Part shown: positions 23,601 to 34,350 of the stretch, in pieces
How positions within the stretch are numbered: position 1 is the stretch's first letter
How the letters are laid out: the number at the start of each line of letters is the position of its first letter
NCBI GenBank assembly: GCA_903813345.2
Contig: CAIIXF020000012.1
Span: 35,166,572 to 35,230,571, forward strand
Source of the DNA: Owenia fusiformis
Taxonomy: Eukaryota > Annelida > Polychaeta > Sabellida > Oweniidae
Reading direction: 5' to 3'
DNA length: 64,000 nt
Position numbers and translations under genes: made by a program
Notes under the pieces: generated by a model
Database searches by the model: none
What the model was told of the DNA's origin: nothing
The model's input: the letters and a program-made list of their open reading frames with translations, nothing else

Positions 23601-26600
23601 TTTCAGGTCAGAAGTTAGTCCAGAGAAAAGCTTTGCTCCTGTTCACCAGGAATAAGTCCCCGGGAATAAGTCTTGCTTCAAGGCTGTGAACCTGGCTCCA
23701 TATCTAAAAAACACCCACTTGCTAGAGCAGATAGTCCAGGGTCTTGAAGCACGCCTAGCCATCGATCTTGAAGCAAGACTAGCCAGGAACTCAAAGAGAG
23801 TTTCCTTTTGTCATTTTTGAACTGTCAATTCTAATTTTTAAACGTTTTCTAAAGGATACACGTTTTCCAGAACACCTGGAAATTTGACGTGTAAATGAAC
23901 GAACACTGAGGACAAAAAAATACTTTTTATTTTATGATAAATATATACAAAGAAAACAAAATTATTGTCAAACAAAACAATATAATTTATTCGATATACA
24001 CATAGCAACAGAAAAATGGTAAGTATAAAAATGCAGAAGGCATGAATAACGATACACTCCCCTTCATAAGCTTGGAAACAATTTCTCATTTATTTCTACA
24101 TTGAATGTCAAGCTTCAATATTAAATTAACGATCGACAAATTATATCGGAAGTATATTGATTCATAAAATAGTGACGTGTCTGAAATCAAGTCAGATAAA
24201 ACATATATTGATGCAGATTTTGCCGATAATTATTTAACTGGATACTCAGGTTTAAACACGTGGTCCAAGAAAAGAGTTTCCAAATTTACGAAGATGAGTG
24301 TATTTATACTGTACATATATATAGTGCATGTACTTTGTACATCCTATGAAAGATTATACATATACTACTCTGTCTCTAAGAGATACAATCTAGCTCACAC
24401 AATATAATTGGAAAAAGTTATCTGTAAGAAAAGCTCGTGGCAACACAGTTGTTAAGGTGAAAGAAATGCACACGGTGAATTGCCTCCAAACTGTACCCAC
24501 GGTATCTGTGTAGAACTTTACGTGCGCACTTTTAGAAAACACAGTAGAGCAACTGAGGAAATATCTTAGTCTAAAACATGTTCTTCAGGTTGGTATTATC
24601 ATACAAAAAAAGTTTTATTTTTGGGTGGAAATAACATTTCAACATAATTTTAACAAAATATTTCAAGTTTCACCTATGTAAACCACCATAAAAGGTACAC
24701 ATTTACATAAGATCCCCTAAGGTATGACTCATTTTACTGATTATCGGTAATTGTAATAATGAAAATTCTTATCATGCTGATTTACCTTTATTATAGTATT
24801 TAAGAGGAAGTTCGACTTTTCATTACATTCTCTGCAGTCTATAGAATCATGTCTACTTATTATGAATAATTACGAATCTAGCTTGTGATCATAGTCATAC
24901 CTTAAGCAATTTCAAAGCATTGTGGCAAGTAATAACTCTATTTAATCGACAATATAAACAATTTAGATGAGAAATTCTTTACAAGCCACCATTTTGATTT
25001 GCTGTGGTTAAACTGGGTCATATGACGTCATCAAAGTATTGCCATATAAGGACAACGGTTAAGTCACGTGTTACGTGTGACTCTTTGAGTGTCATTAAAA
25101 TATTGTAGTAATACGATGTATGCATGGCAATAATCTTTACAATTACACAAAAGTGTTTACATACATTTTATAATTAACAGTACATTGTTATTACGTGATT
25201 TCTTATGAGTCATGAAATATTCACAAATCACATATCGACCTAGCATGTTCTCAAAATCTATATAGTCCAATATGTTAGTTGAATGAGAAAACCCATACTA
25301 GCACACAATTTCTTATCGAATGAAAGCTATGTCATATTTGAATCTTTAAAAGTTTATGTATGTTAAACACGTCATGAGACCAAAAAGTATTTGAAACAGT
25401 TAGAAATTAGAAAAGAAACACCAAAGAGTACATTGGCCAACTCAAAATACACGATTCTTTTCAAAGTAACTAAATATGATAAAACATTTCTGACAATAGT
25501 AATAAGCGAATCTTTGGAAAGGGAGCATTTCGTTCAAGGGACACAGGCCTCTATTGCTTAGACATAACCTTTATGAATACTGAAAAATCCGGAACACCGG
25601 AATTGATCAATTTCCGTTTACACCAAACAGACGCGTGCAAGTCTCCAATAGTTTGGATTCAAGCTGGGGTGAGGAACCGCGCCGCATGGATTCTAAAAAT
25701 GATCGGTATGTAGATCGATCATTCTGAACCATATACAACAAGCAGCAACACGGACAATTTTAATCAATTAATATAGGAAATCTATTCAATGACGTGTTGA
25801 GAATAACCACAATGTTGCCGTATGTTTATTGACAATAAACGAAAGATAATTCTTGTTTTCCACCCAAGGCCGTTGTCGTAGTTTTTTCGTCGATACTTCA
25901 ACAGGAAATCCAATTTTTCCCCGTGACTATTTTCGACAGAAAGAAGACCTATATGCCTCATAAGAGTGATCAATGCCCTCCCCAAGGCCAGTTGTATTGT
26001 GTTTCAACTTATTCAAACCAACGGAGTCAATTTTGATCAGAAGATCCATTGTCGCCAATATCACTGCTATTATCAGATGGATTAAAGGTCCCGTGCAACT
26101 TTATACTCGATGCTTAATTTTCTTGAGGTGATTTTGAAAAATACATCAAATTTTTAATTTTCGACCTTATGATATTGGAGAAAACATGAAACAATAGAGG
26201 GTCATTATCTAAAAAACGTTTTAAGAAGACAAAGATGGAGACAATAAGGCAAACCATAAACCCAAAGTGAATCAAGAATCTCAATCAAGTTAAGTTAAAA
26301 CGACTTCAGGTAAAGATAGCAATTGAAACTTGCAATTGCCCACTTGGAAAAATATTACCAGAAATGACTTTGTATGTATCGATCGCATTTGGTTCAAGTT
26401 CATACATGTTATTATATAGCAAACATGCATTGTTGCTGACAATGGCTGAGTCATATTCAAACAATATGGGGCACGTGATTACATTTATGACGTGTAATCG
26501 CATAATAATAACAATAATACTTATATTTCTGTGTAAATTCATCACTCTGTTACTTATAGTATTGGGCCTTCATATGCAAGTAATCATTGATCAAAACGAA

Positions 26601-26606
26601 AGCTTT
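20647..26606. other. Gene-free stretch of ~6 kb
   Basis: No gene is recognised; open frames are all under about 90 codons and motif-free. A two-copy 24-bp direct repeat (TCTTGAAGC at 23742 and 23766, each followed by CTAGCC) sits beside a palindromic TCCCCGGGA. A cluster of transcription-factor-like sites lies at 25023-25070 (separate entry). Spliced exons of flanking genes could be hidden here. Confidence 0.5.
25023..25070. promoter_or_regulatory. Cluster of CRE, CArG and E-box consensus sites
   Basis: Within 48 bp there is a perfect cAMP-response element TGACGTCA (25023-25030), a perfect SRF CArG box CCATATAAGG (25042-25051) and an E-box CACGTG (25065-25070). All three match known animal consensus sequences exactly. 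No promoter or gene is visible next to it, so an enhancer role is inference only. Confidence 0.35.
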
Positions 26607-26719
26607 GTTCGTCACCTTAAAACATTTTAAAAACTTTCAAATTCGTTCGTGACCTTAAAAATGTTTAAAAACTTTCAAATTTGTTCGTCACCTTAAAACA
26701 TTTTAAAAACTTTCAAATT
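26607..26719. repeat. Tandem repeat, 38 bp x 3
   Basis: Three head-to-tail copies start at 26607, 26645 and 26683. Each begins GTTCGTCACCTTAAAA (second copy GTTCGTGACC) and ends in ACTTTCAAAT. The copies are nearly identical, so the expansion is young. No coding meaning. Confidence 0.85.
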
Positions 26720-27499
26720 GATCAGATGGTGTGTGATTCTACAGTACATCGTCAATTTAAATCGAACGGCCAAAATCACATTCTGCAGAATGTTAAGAAT
26801 TTTTCTGTTAATGTGTTTTATAACAAACATGAATAATAGAATACATTTTCTTCTTGTCGTCAATTTTATGTATATCCCCAACTGATATCATAAACAGGAA
26901 TGGGTTAAGTCACGTTAATCCAAGAATATGAAATTATGATTTCCTTTAATTCTCACCTACCTTATTTATCATTTGATCGGTGAGTAATGGAGTAGGAAAG
27001 AAAAAATTCTATAAATCAGATGGAACATTACGTATTTCCTTAATAAGATTAACGCTTTTTGACAATGAAAAAATATGATACAAAAGTGCTACTGAATATG
27101 CAGTAGCATATAAGTCAAGGTTACTCTCTACTTTTACGTCACGTTGAATGTTAGGACCATATATGGTATTGTATTGGATATTGCATCGGGTATGCCTGAA
27201 AAATTCCTTGGTATGCACTAAGGTAGTCATTTAGGTAATAATTTATCTGAATTATACAATATATATTAGATTATAGTCCTCTGACATTGCCATTCAATGT
27301 TCGTATTCCTGCTTGACACCACAGGCCTGACACCCACTAGCGTCAGTAATATCACCTAAGGATGTCATTAATCTGAATTAAGACATTATAATTAGAGGTA
27401 ACACTGTTAGAGAGATAATTTCAGTGGTAATTTAGAGTTAGCTTCAAAATAGATGTTAAATACAGCATATAAGGAGGTAAAGCTGTATGTTTTTAGTAG
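26720..27499. other. Gene-free stretch
   Basis: Nothing recognised between the 38-bp repeat and the 32-bp satellite; A+T-rich spacer. Confidence 0.6.
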
Positions 27500-28171
27500 A
27501 AATATGATGGCCCAAATTGCAAGTCAACGTGAAATATGATGGCTCAAATTGCAAGTCAACGTGAAATATGATGGCCCAAATTGCAAGTCAACGTGAAATA
27601 TGATGGCCCAAATTGCAAGTCAACGTGAAATATGATGGCCCAAATTGCAAGTCAACGTGAAATATGGTGGCCCAAATTGCAAGTCAACGTGAAATATCAT
27701 GGCCCAAATTGCAAGTCAACGTGAAATATGATGGCCCAAATTGCAAGTCAACGTGAAATATGATGGCCCAAATTGCAAGTCAACGTGAAATATGATGGCC
27801 CAAATTGCAAGTCAACGTGAAATATGATGGCCCAAATTGCAAGTCAACGTGAAATATGGTGGCCCAAATTGCAAGTCAACGTGAAATATGATTACCCAAA
27901 TTGCAAGTCAAAGTGAAATATGATTGCCAAAATTGCAAGTCAACGTGAAATATGATGGCCCAAATTGCAAGTCAACGTGAAATATGATGGCCCAAATTGC
28001 AAGTCAACGTGAAATATGATGGCCCAAATTGCAAGTCAACGTGAAATATGGTGGCCCAAATTGCAAGTCAACGTGAAATAGGATGGCCCAAATTGCAAGT
28101 CAACGTGAAATATGATGGCCCAAATTGCAAGTCAACGTGAAATAGGATTGCCCAAATTGCAAGTCAACGTG
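27500..28171. repeat. Satellite: 21 copies of a 32-bp unit, no indels
   Basis: The unit begins AAATATGATGGCCCAAATTG and ends in CAAGTCAACGTG. Twenty-one copies run head to tail in exact 32-bp phase from 27500 to 28171, with only scattered substitutions and no length change. The variant GGTGG in place of GATGG appears in copies 6, 12 and 18 (27660, 27852, 28044), a six-copy (192-bp) higher-order period. All frames are closed, so it is not coding. There are no unique spacers, so it is not a CRISPR array. Near-identity indicates recent expansion or homogenisation. Confidence 0.95.
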
Positions 28172-28506
28172 TGGTATGATGTTGAGGCTCTTGGCTCGCC
28201 AGCCTTTAGAAAGTATCACAAAAACAGCAATCCAAGGAAATTAAAACCAGTTTTAAAGTATTAGAGGCACTGTATTGATAGTCTTCTATCAAAATTCGTT
28301 GCCTCTCTTCCAGCCAGGCTTCCAGAGAATTGGAAAAATGACTTGGACTCTTGAATACGTTCAGAGCGCTCTGGACTTCCGAGAGCGACGCGATGAGATT
28401 ATTTACACGTTTTAAGACAAACTATGGGGATTTTTTAATTTTTTGGTTAGCCCCATTACGTAATACCTTCTGAGGGCTCTGGATCTCTGCCTGTAAGTAA
28501 ACATTG

Positions 28507-28714
28507 CAGGCCCGTAGCCAGGATTTGCCAAGGGGGGGGGGGGGTCATTTTTCAAAAATGTCCAGGGGGGTTCACATTTGACAGTTTTGGCCCAAATATG
28601 GCTAAAATCACTGGAGAAGTACTCAAAATGGTGAAAAACTGCATGATTTTGAAAGATTTTTTTGCCAGGGGGGGGGTCGCCCGAACCCTGCGAACCCCCA
28701 TGGCTACGGGCCTT
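28507..28714. mobile_element. Short MITE with AGGCCCGTAGCCA termini
   Basis: Inverted termini AGGCCCGTAGCCA (28508-28520) and its reverse complement (28701-28713) enclose about 200 bp with two long G-runs and a repeated GGGGG-T-C motif. CATTG occurs just outside both ends (28502-28506 and 28715-28719) and may be a 5-bp target duplication if one extra base on each side belongs to the element. From memory, elements with GGCCCGTAGCCA ends recur in many marine invertebrate genomes. There is no coding capacity; the minus-strand open frame across it (28412-28747) is a by-product. Confidence 0.65.
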
Positions 28715-30829
28715 CATTGACAGTGCGAGGTTGGTCTTACCCAACAAACCTCACAACGGGCAGTCACTTTAAAGCCCACTACGTTGCTTTCTAACACAAT
28801 GTAGTAGTATTATATGATCAATTTGGTGATGCTACCTGATTCGAAATGTGTTTAAATGAACAAAAACTAGAGACATTTAGTGAAAGATATAATACCTATC
28901 GTCAATCTGGACATTCAATAATTAATTAATACAAGGATCAAAGTATGACACGTATAGCTAGGGTAATTAAATAGTTAGAAAATACAAAGAAATGCGTATG
29001 TACAAATTTACATTTAATGTAACCTACATATACCTTGACAGTGATGATTATGTATTTTAAGCTACATGAACGTACACCATAATTCAAGAATACTGTTCAA
29101 AAATCATTTGTCAAATTACTAATAAGTTATTTTGAAAAGTATTTAAGACAATTCTCTGGAACTTGTTACCAAAATTAGCTGGATTTTCAAGTCAAATTGG
29201 TAAAATTCTATTTCGAGTTGAAGGGGCCAATATTCCATACAACTGAGCAATGGTACAGTTTTATATTGAACATTTTTGTGAGACTTATTACTGAACTTTT
29301 TAAAAGTCAACCATGTCTTTAGTCTCAACCACAGTATTGCTTATTGCGTCACAATCGATATTGCACAATTGTTATTGCACAACGCCTTGGATTTTACTAC
29401 GCTACACTACTGACTAATAATGTTATATTAAACGATGAGTCAATAATCTCTTTTTCTCGTGACATAATTCTACAATCGCATGCAAATTGATCGTCTTATT
29501 CACTATATCATTCTCTAGGATCTTTATTAATTGATAAACTCTGAAATACCTTATTATTAGGCAGGTATGAGGATTAATCATCCCTAACACTTTAGGTAGT
29601 ATAAGGACGATGAGTAATTTGGCTAATTAACTTGCACATTTTATACCTAATTCCCAAAATAGTCGATCTTGGTCTAAATTAATTAGAATTTGACACATTG
29701 ACTGCCATAAAGTATGTGTTCATGAATATAGCTAAATCTTTACACCCGAACAATTCACCGTGAGAGAACATTTTATTAGGTATTGCTATCATGTTCGGCT
29801 GAGTTATGTATGTATATGTCTATTGGCCTTCATATAGAGGAGATACATTGAGTAAACATTAAATGCTAGACACGAATTGATATATATTTCAATGAAATAG
29901 TTCGTTTTCCAACTCTCTTGCTCCTGATAATCCTTATCAAATAGATTTTCACGAAAGTCAAAGAGTTCTATAAAGTTCAGAAAAGTATTTTGATTTGAAC
30001 GGTTATCATTCAATAATTCTGAAACGTTTTTTAATTGTGATTTTGGATATTCCCAATATTAAATCTTCATTCACTTGTAGATATTATATAGTTAAAATCT
30101 TTACGCAGATCTTTTTTGATATCTTATTTAAAATTGTAAGTGACACTTAATGAAAAATATTGCGTCCAATATATGTCTCTCCATAATTTGCTGCCACTTT
30201 AACAGACATGTACCACTTGGAAACAACAACATTGTCGAAGTATTTTTTCTCAATAAGCACATAACTTGCCACATCAAGGACTATTTACTGCATCTATATC
30301 ACGTGTATTAACAATGTATATTTATGGAGTGTCATTTAGAAGAACCAAGAAGAATGGATCTGGTACATTTACTTCGATCGCTAAAAGGAGCTTGGTGATT
30401 GTGATTATTGTCGCAAATTGCCTCATGTATAAATAACGTAAAGTAGGTGCAATTCATAAGTGTTTGTATATGCATATGATGATATCATTAAATTAAGTAT
30501 TTACATAGTAATTAACAAATTTGAAAATCTATAAACGTCTATAGTACACAGCATTTTGCCAATAGGTTATACATTAACTCCAAATGTTTTTCAAACATGA
30601 AACGGGCAAGTGACCTTTAATATATACAATTAGAAATAGACTGTACATGCGAAATCATAACGAGGCTAACCTAGAGACTGTTCCGCCATCTATTGCATAG
30701 ATATCACATTGAACTATATTGGCTAACATATTGACTGCTAGATGGCGCTGATGGTAACATTGGGGCTGATGGATCGCATGTGCTATTGCTTGCCCCATTA
30801 CCGCGATTTGCCTCTAGGTTAGGCCTGTG
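28715..30829. other. Spacer downstream of the innexin gene
   Basis: No gene is recognised. I looked for a minus-strand AATAAA polyadenylation signal just downstream of the innexin stop and did not find a clear one. Two CTCF-like cores lie at 30684-30692 (CGCCATCTA) and 30739-30749 (TAGATGGCGCT), facing each other. Confidence 0.5.
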
Positions 30830-32002
30830 TCAGACCATGTCGCTCCGTTTTTCACGGAAATTTTTATAATGTGACCAAAGGCCATTTATAAGTTCAGACA
30901 CTATAACGTCATTGATATTTTTGGATAAAAGTCTCAGGATAAACACTCCATCTTGTCTCAAATACCCATTTGTGAATTTTTTTATAAGTTCTTTGTCACT
31001 TTTCTTATCATAGCGTCCTATGCACCTCAGGTGCATTTTTATGTACCTGGTTCGATTTCCCAGACATATTACCATTAGCCATTGAAAGAGAGTATATATA
31101 CTGGCCACTGCGACGAGCAAGAGCCAAAACCAAAGGAATATATACATCTTTTCATTGAAAACATTAATAGGAAGAACACATTGTAAGGTATGGCGATGGG
31201 TATTCCTCCCAAACACTCGAATTTTGAAATCGCAAAGGGTGACTGTTGGAAATCTCTTAGTTGTCATCTCACCAGTACCGTGGAGGAGAGTTTCAACAAC
31301 CTCCACGCCGTAAAATGTGTAATTTGAAGCAAGGAAAACGTTGAGCAATGCAACTTGTCCTGCCGCGTTGCCGATATATAAAAGCTTAATGAATAAGTAG
31401 AGGCATACTAAGACATTACCGTCTCGCCTGGTACAGCATAACTTTTGAGTCAGACTGTATTTTAATTTCACGCAACAACCACCTTTCCGATCGTGTCCTG
31501 AATCGAAACAACGATCAAGATGGCGGACCAAATACGTCACAGTCTTGTCCCTGACTTCTGGATTCATGCAATCAGTTTCACTGAATATACGCACTATCTT
31601 ATTGATATTAATCCCAGATTCGGTGTTAATGACTCTCCAGACAATACTAGGGAGAAAGAAAAAACAACTTTGGACGAGTAATACTATGGGTATCCACTGA
31701 TAGTAGCCAATCTCCAAACGTCGGCGTTTTAGATCATCCATCGGAATAGAGTCCCCGACGGGCACGTAGTATGTATTTTTAACCCAGCATAGGCTATTTG
31801 CATAATCAACTTGCCAGTCGACCCACTCGTTTGGACACCAGCAGTGTATCGGGTCGCCTGTGTATTGCTTCCCTGTGACTAGTATTGAGAATACGACGAG
31901 GAGTATCGCAGTATATCGGTGACTCATACGGTCGGCAAAGTCGTCGTCATTCCGGGAACCCACCTGGTTCACCCGGGAAAATGCCATCAACATATTCCCC
32001 AT
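30830..32002 (-). CDS. Innexin (invertebrate gap-junction channel subunit), single-exon, intact
   Basis: This is a complete 390-residue innexin. Innexins are four-pass plasma-membrane proteins that oligomerise into hemichannels and intercellular gap junctions. Segments in order: cytoplasmic N-terminus; TM1 at about 31-47; first extracellular loop with CWCP and SLCW cysteines and NTYYVP (about 53-85); TM2 beginning with the family signature YYQW (about 99-102) and running to about 121; cytoplasmic loop; TM3 at about 200-222; second loop with SNYTFYG, FPTVTLCDF and LQCVLPINVFNEK, supplying the paired cysteines; TM4 at about 288-312; short tail ending SDMV. Length fits the family (about 360-450). 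The ATG at 32002 is the first after an in-frame TAG about 18 bases upstream, so the coding region appears uninterrupted. No close neighbours. The exact paralogue cannot be named, and an upstream non-coding exon is possible. Confidence 0.93.
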   Translation of the reverse strand: MGNMLMAFSRVNQVGSRNDDDFADRMSHRYTAILLVVFSILVTGKQYTGDPIHCWCPNEWVDWQVDYANSLCWVKNTYYVPVGDSIPMDDLKRRRLEIGYYQWIPIVLLVQSCFFFLPSIVWRVINTESGININKIVRIFSETDCMNPEVRDKTVTYLVRHLDRCFDSGHDRKGGCCVKLKYSLTQKLCCTRRDGNVLVCLYLFIKLLYIGNAAGQVALLNVFLASNYTFYGVEVVETLLHGTGEMTTKRFPTVTLCDFKIRVFGRNTHRHTLQCVLPINVFNEKMYIFLWFWLLLVAVASIYTLFQWLMVICLGNRTRYIKMHLRCIGRYDKKSDKELIKKFTNGYLRQDGVFILRLLSKNINDVIVSELINGLWSHYKNFREKRSDMV

Positions 32003-33067
32003 GATTAATTTTCTCAGATGCTATCTCAAATCTAAAAAAATGTTTCAATTCTTCGTAATATTCAATAAATCTAAAGATTCAATCTCGAGTTGTTAGCAAT
32101 GCAATTGAGTTGAAAACTGATGTCGTATCACGTTTATATTGGCAGAATCTTGTCCAAAGATACGATCAATCCATGTAAGTCCTGTCTTTTCCCGAACTAA
32201 ATCCATCATCATTGGTATCCCATACAATCAGACTCTAATTCAGCCTTTTTTAAAACGATGTATTCTTCGGGACTATCTGTTAGATATGACGACAAGCCAA
32301 TGTGAATATATTATTATTATCTAGCGGGTGAATATTGTAAAAGAGCCACTATGGTACCATAAATCGGCTTCCAATTTGTCTTTCAGTAAACGGTCATTAT
32401 TTGTGAAGTTATTATTTTTCATCTATTCCTCCAAGTACCTCTCGGGAGTATATATAGCATCGGGCTGCGCCATTGAACAAATCTGAAATTAAGTCAAAAT
32501 AGAGCAATCAGAATCCAGTTTAATAGCAATCAATAAATCAGTCTGAATGGATGTTTTCGAGCAATATTGAAAAATACCTCATGGCTGGCGAAATCAAAGT
32601 AAAAAAGAATGTCCGAGAATTGTCCAGCGTTGCGTTGAAAATACTCATACGAAAGTATGGGAGTCAGATCCATTTGCCTCATGCTAGAGCTACGACGATC
32701 CAATTTGCCATATCAAAAACAAATCTTGGTATTTTATCTAATTTATAATATGACTTCTCAGAGATTTTAGCTATGCGAAATGAGAACATATATTTTCGAT
32801 GACTGACACAAGACATATATCTTCATAATGAATTTTAGCCGTGAATCAATTAATCCATAAAATTCCAATGTACTGTGATATACATTAGTTAACCTCAAAT
32901 TGTCCGCGAAAAGATACCAAGCTTAAACATTTGAAAGGTTACAAAATGAATTGAATCAACAAACCAATTTCTGCTTTTCGAAATTACCATAAAAATTAAA
33001 TAAGCTGTTTTGAAATATAAATCCAGATGGCCGATGGAGTACCGTATAAGTACGGTATAATTGTCAT
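32003..33067. other. Upstream flank of the innexin gene
   Basis: No second gene is recognised. Promoter elements for the minus-strand innexin would lie here. A TATATA stretch at about 32450 sits next to a GC-richer segment (CTCGGGAGTATATATAGCAT), but it is far from the ATG and on an unknown strand, so I do not call a promoter. Confidence 0.45.
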
Positions 33068-34350
33068 ACTTGTAGACTGAGTCATAGGGATACCATGACT
33101 ACCATAAACTGAGTCATATTATTACCATGACTACCGTAGCTATGAATCCCATAGATTGAGTCAAACTGAATAGACTGAGTCATATTTATACCGAGACTAC
33201 CATAGACTGATTCATATTGATATCATGAAAACCATAGACTGAGTCATATCGATACCACGACTGCCACATTGAGTCGTATTGATACTATGACTACCATATT
33301 GAGTCATATTGATACCATGACTACCATATTAAGGCATATTGATACCAGACTACCATAGACAGAGTCAAATTGATACCATGACTACCATAGACTGAGTCAT
33401 ATTGATACCACAACTACCATATTGAATCATATGGATACCATGACTACCATAGAGTGAGTCAAATTAATACCGAGACTACCATAGACTGATTCATATTGAT
33501 ATCATGAAAACCATAGACTGAGTCATATCGATACCACGACTGCCACATTGAGTCGTATTGATACTATGACTACCATATTGAGTCATATTGATACCATGAC
33601 TACCATATTAAGGCATATTGATACCAGACTACCATAGACAGAGTCAAATTGATACCATGACTACCATAGACTGAGTCATATTGATACCACAACTACCATA
33701 TTGAATCATATGGATACCATGACTACCATAGAGTGAGTCAAATTAATACCATGACTACCATAGACTGAGTCATATTGATACCATGACTACCATAGACTGA
33801 GTCATATTGATACCATGACTACCATAGACTGCATCATATGGATACCATGACTATCATATTGATTCATATTGATACCATGACTTCCATCGATTACATGATT
33901 TGGATACCATGACTACCACCATATTGATTCATATTGATGTCATGACTACCATAGACTGAGACGTATTGATACGATGACTGCCATAGACTAAGTCAAATTG
34001 ATACCATGACTACCATAGACTGAGTCTTATTGATACCACAACTACCATATTGAATCATATGGATACCTTGGCTACCATAGAGTGAGTCAAATTAATACCA
34101 TGACTACCATAGACTGAGTCATATTGATACCATGACTATCATAGACTGAGTCATATTGGTACCATGACTACCATAGACTGCATCATATGGATACCATGAC
34201 TATCATATTGATTCATATTGATACCATGACTGCCATCGACTACATGATTTGGATACCATGACTACCACCATATTGATTCATATTGATACCATGACTTCCA
34301 TAGACTGAATCATATGGATACAATGACTTCGATAGACTGAGTCATATGGA
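33068..34350. repeat. Diverged minisatellite, ~32-bp unit, with higher-order repeats
   Basis: About 40 copies of a unit reading ATACCATGACTACCATAGAC plus TGAGTCATATTG (32 bp), with shorter variants of about 27-30 bp where AGACT is lost. Blocks of several units are duplicated as a whole. The block at 33191 recurs at 33470 (279-bp shift). A partly overlapping block with GAGTGAGTCAAATTAATACC at 33731 recurs at 34080 (349-bp shift). Internal variants such as GATTACATGATTTGG mark equivalent units in the copies. It is non-coding. Confidence 0.92.

Noticed and set aside
27500-28171. CRISPR-like regular repeats
   Set aside because: Units are directly adjacent with no unique spacers, and the rest of the window is eukaryotic.
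28531-28543. Long G-run as a G-quadruplex regulator
   Set aside because: A homopolymer G-run inside a MITE; run length may be affected by sequencing error.
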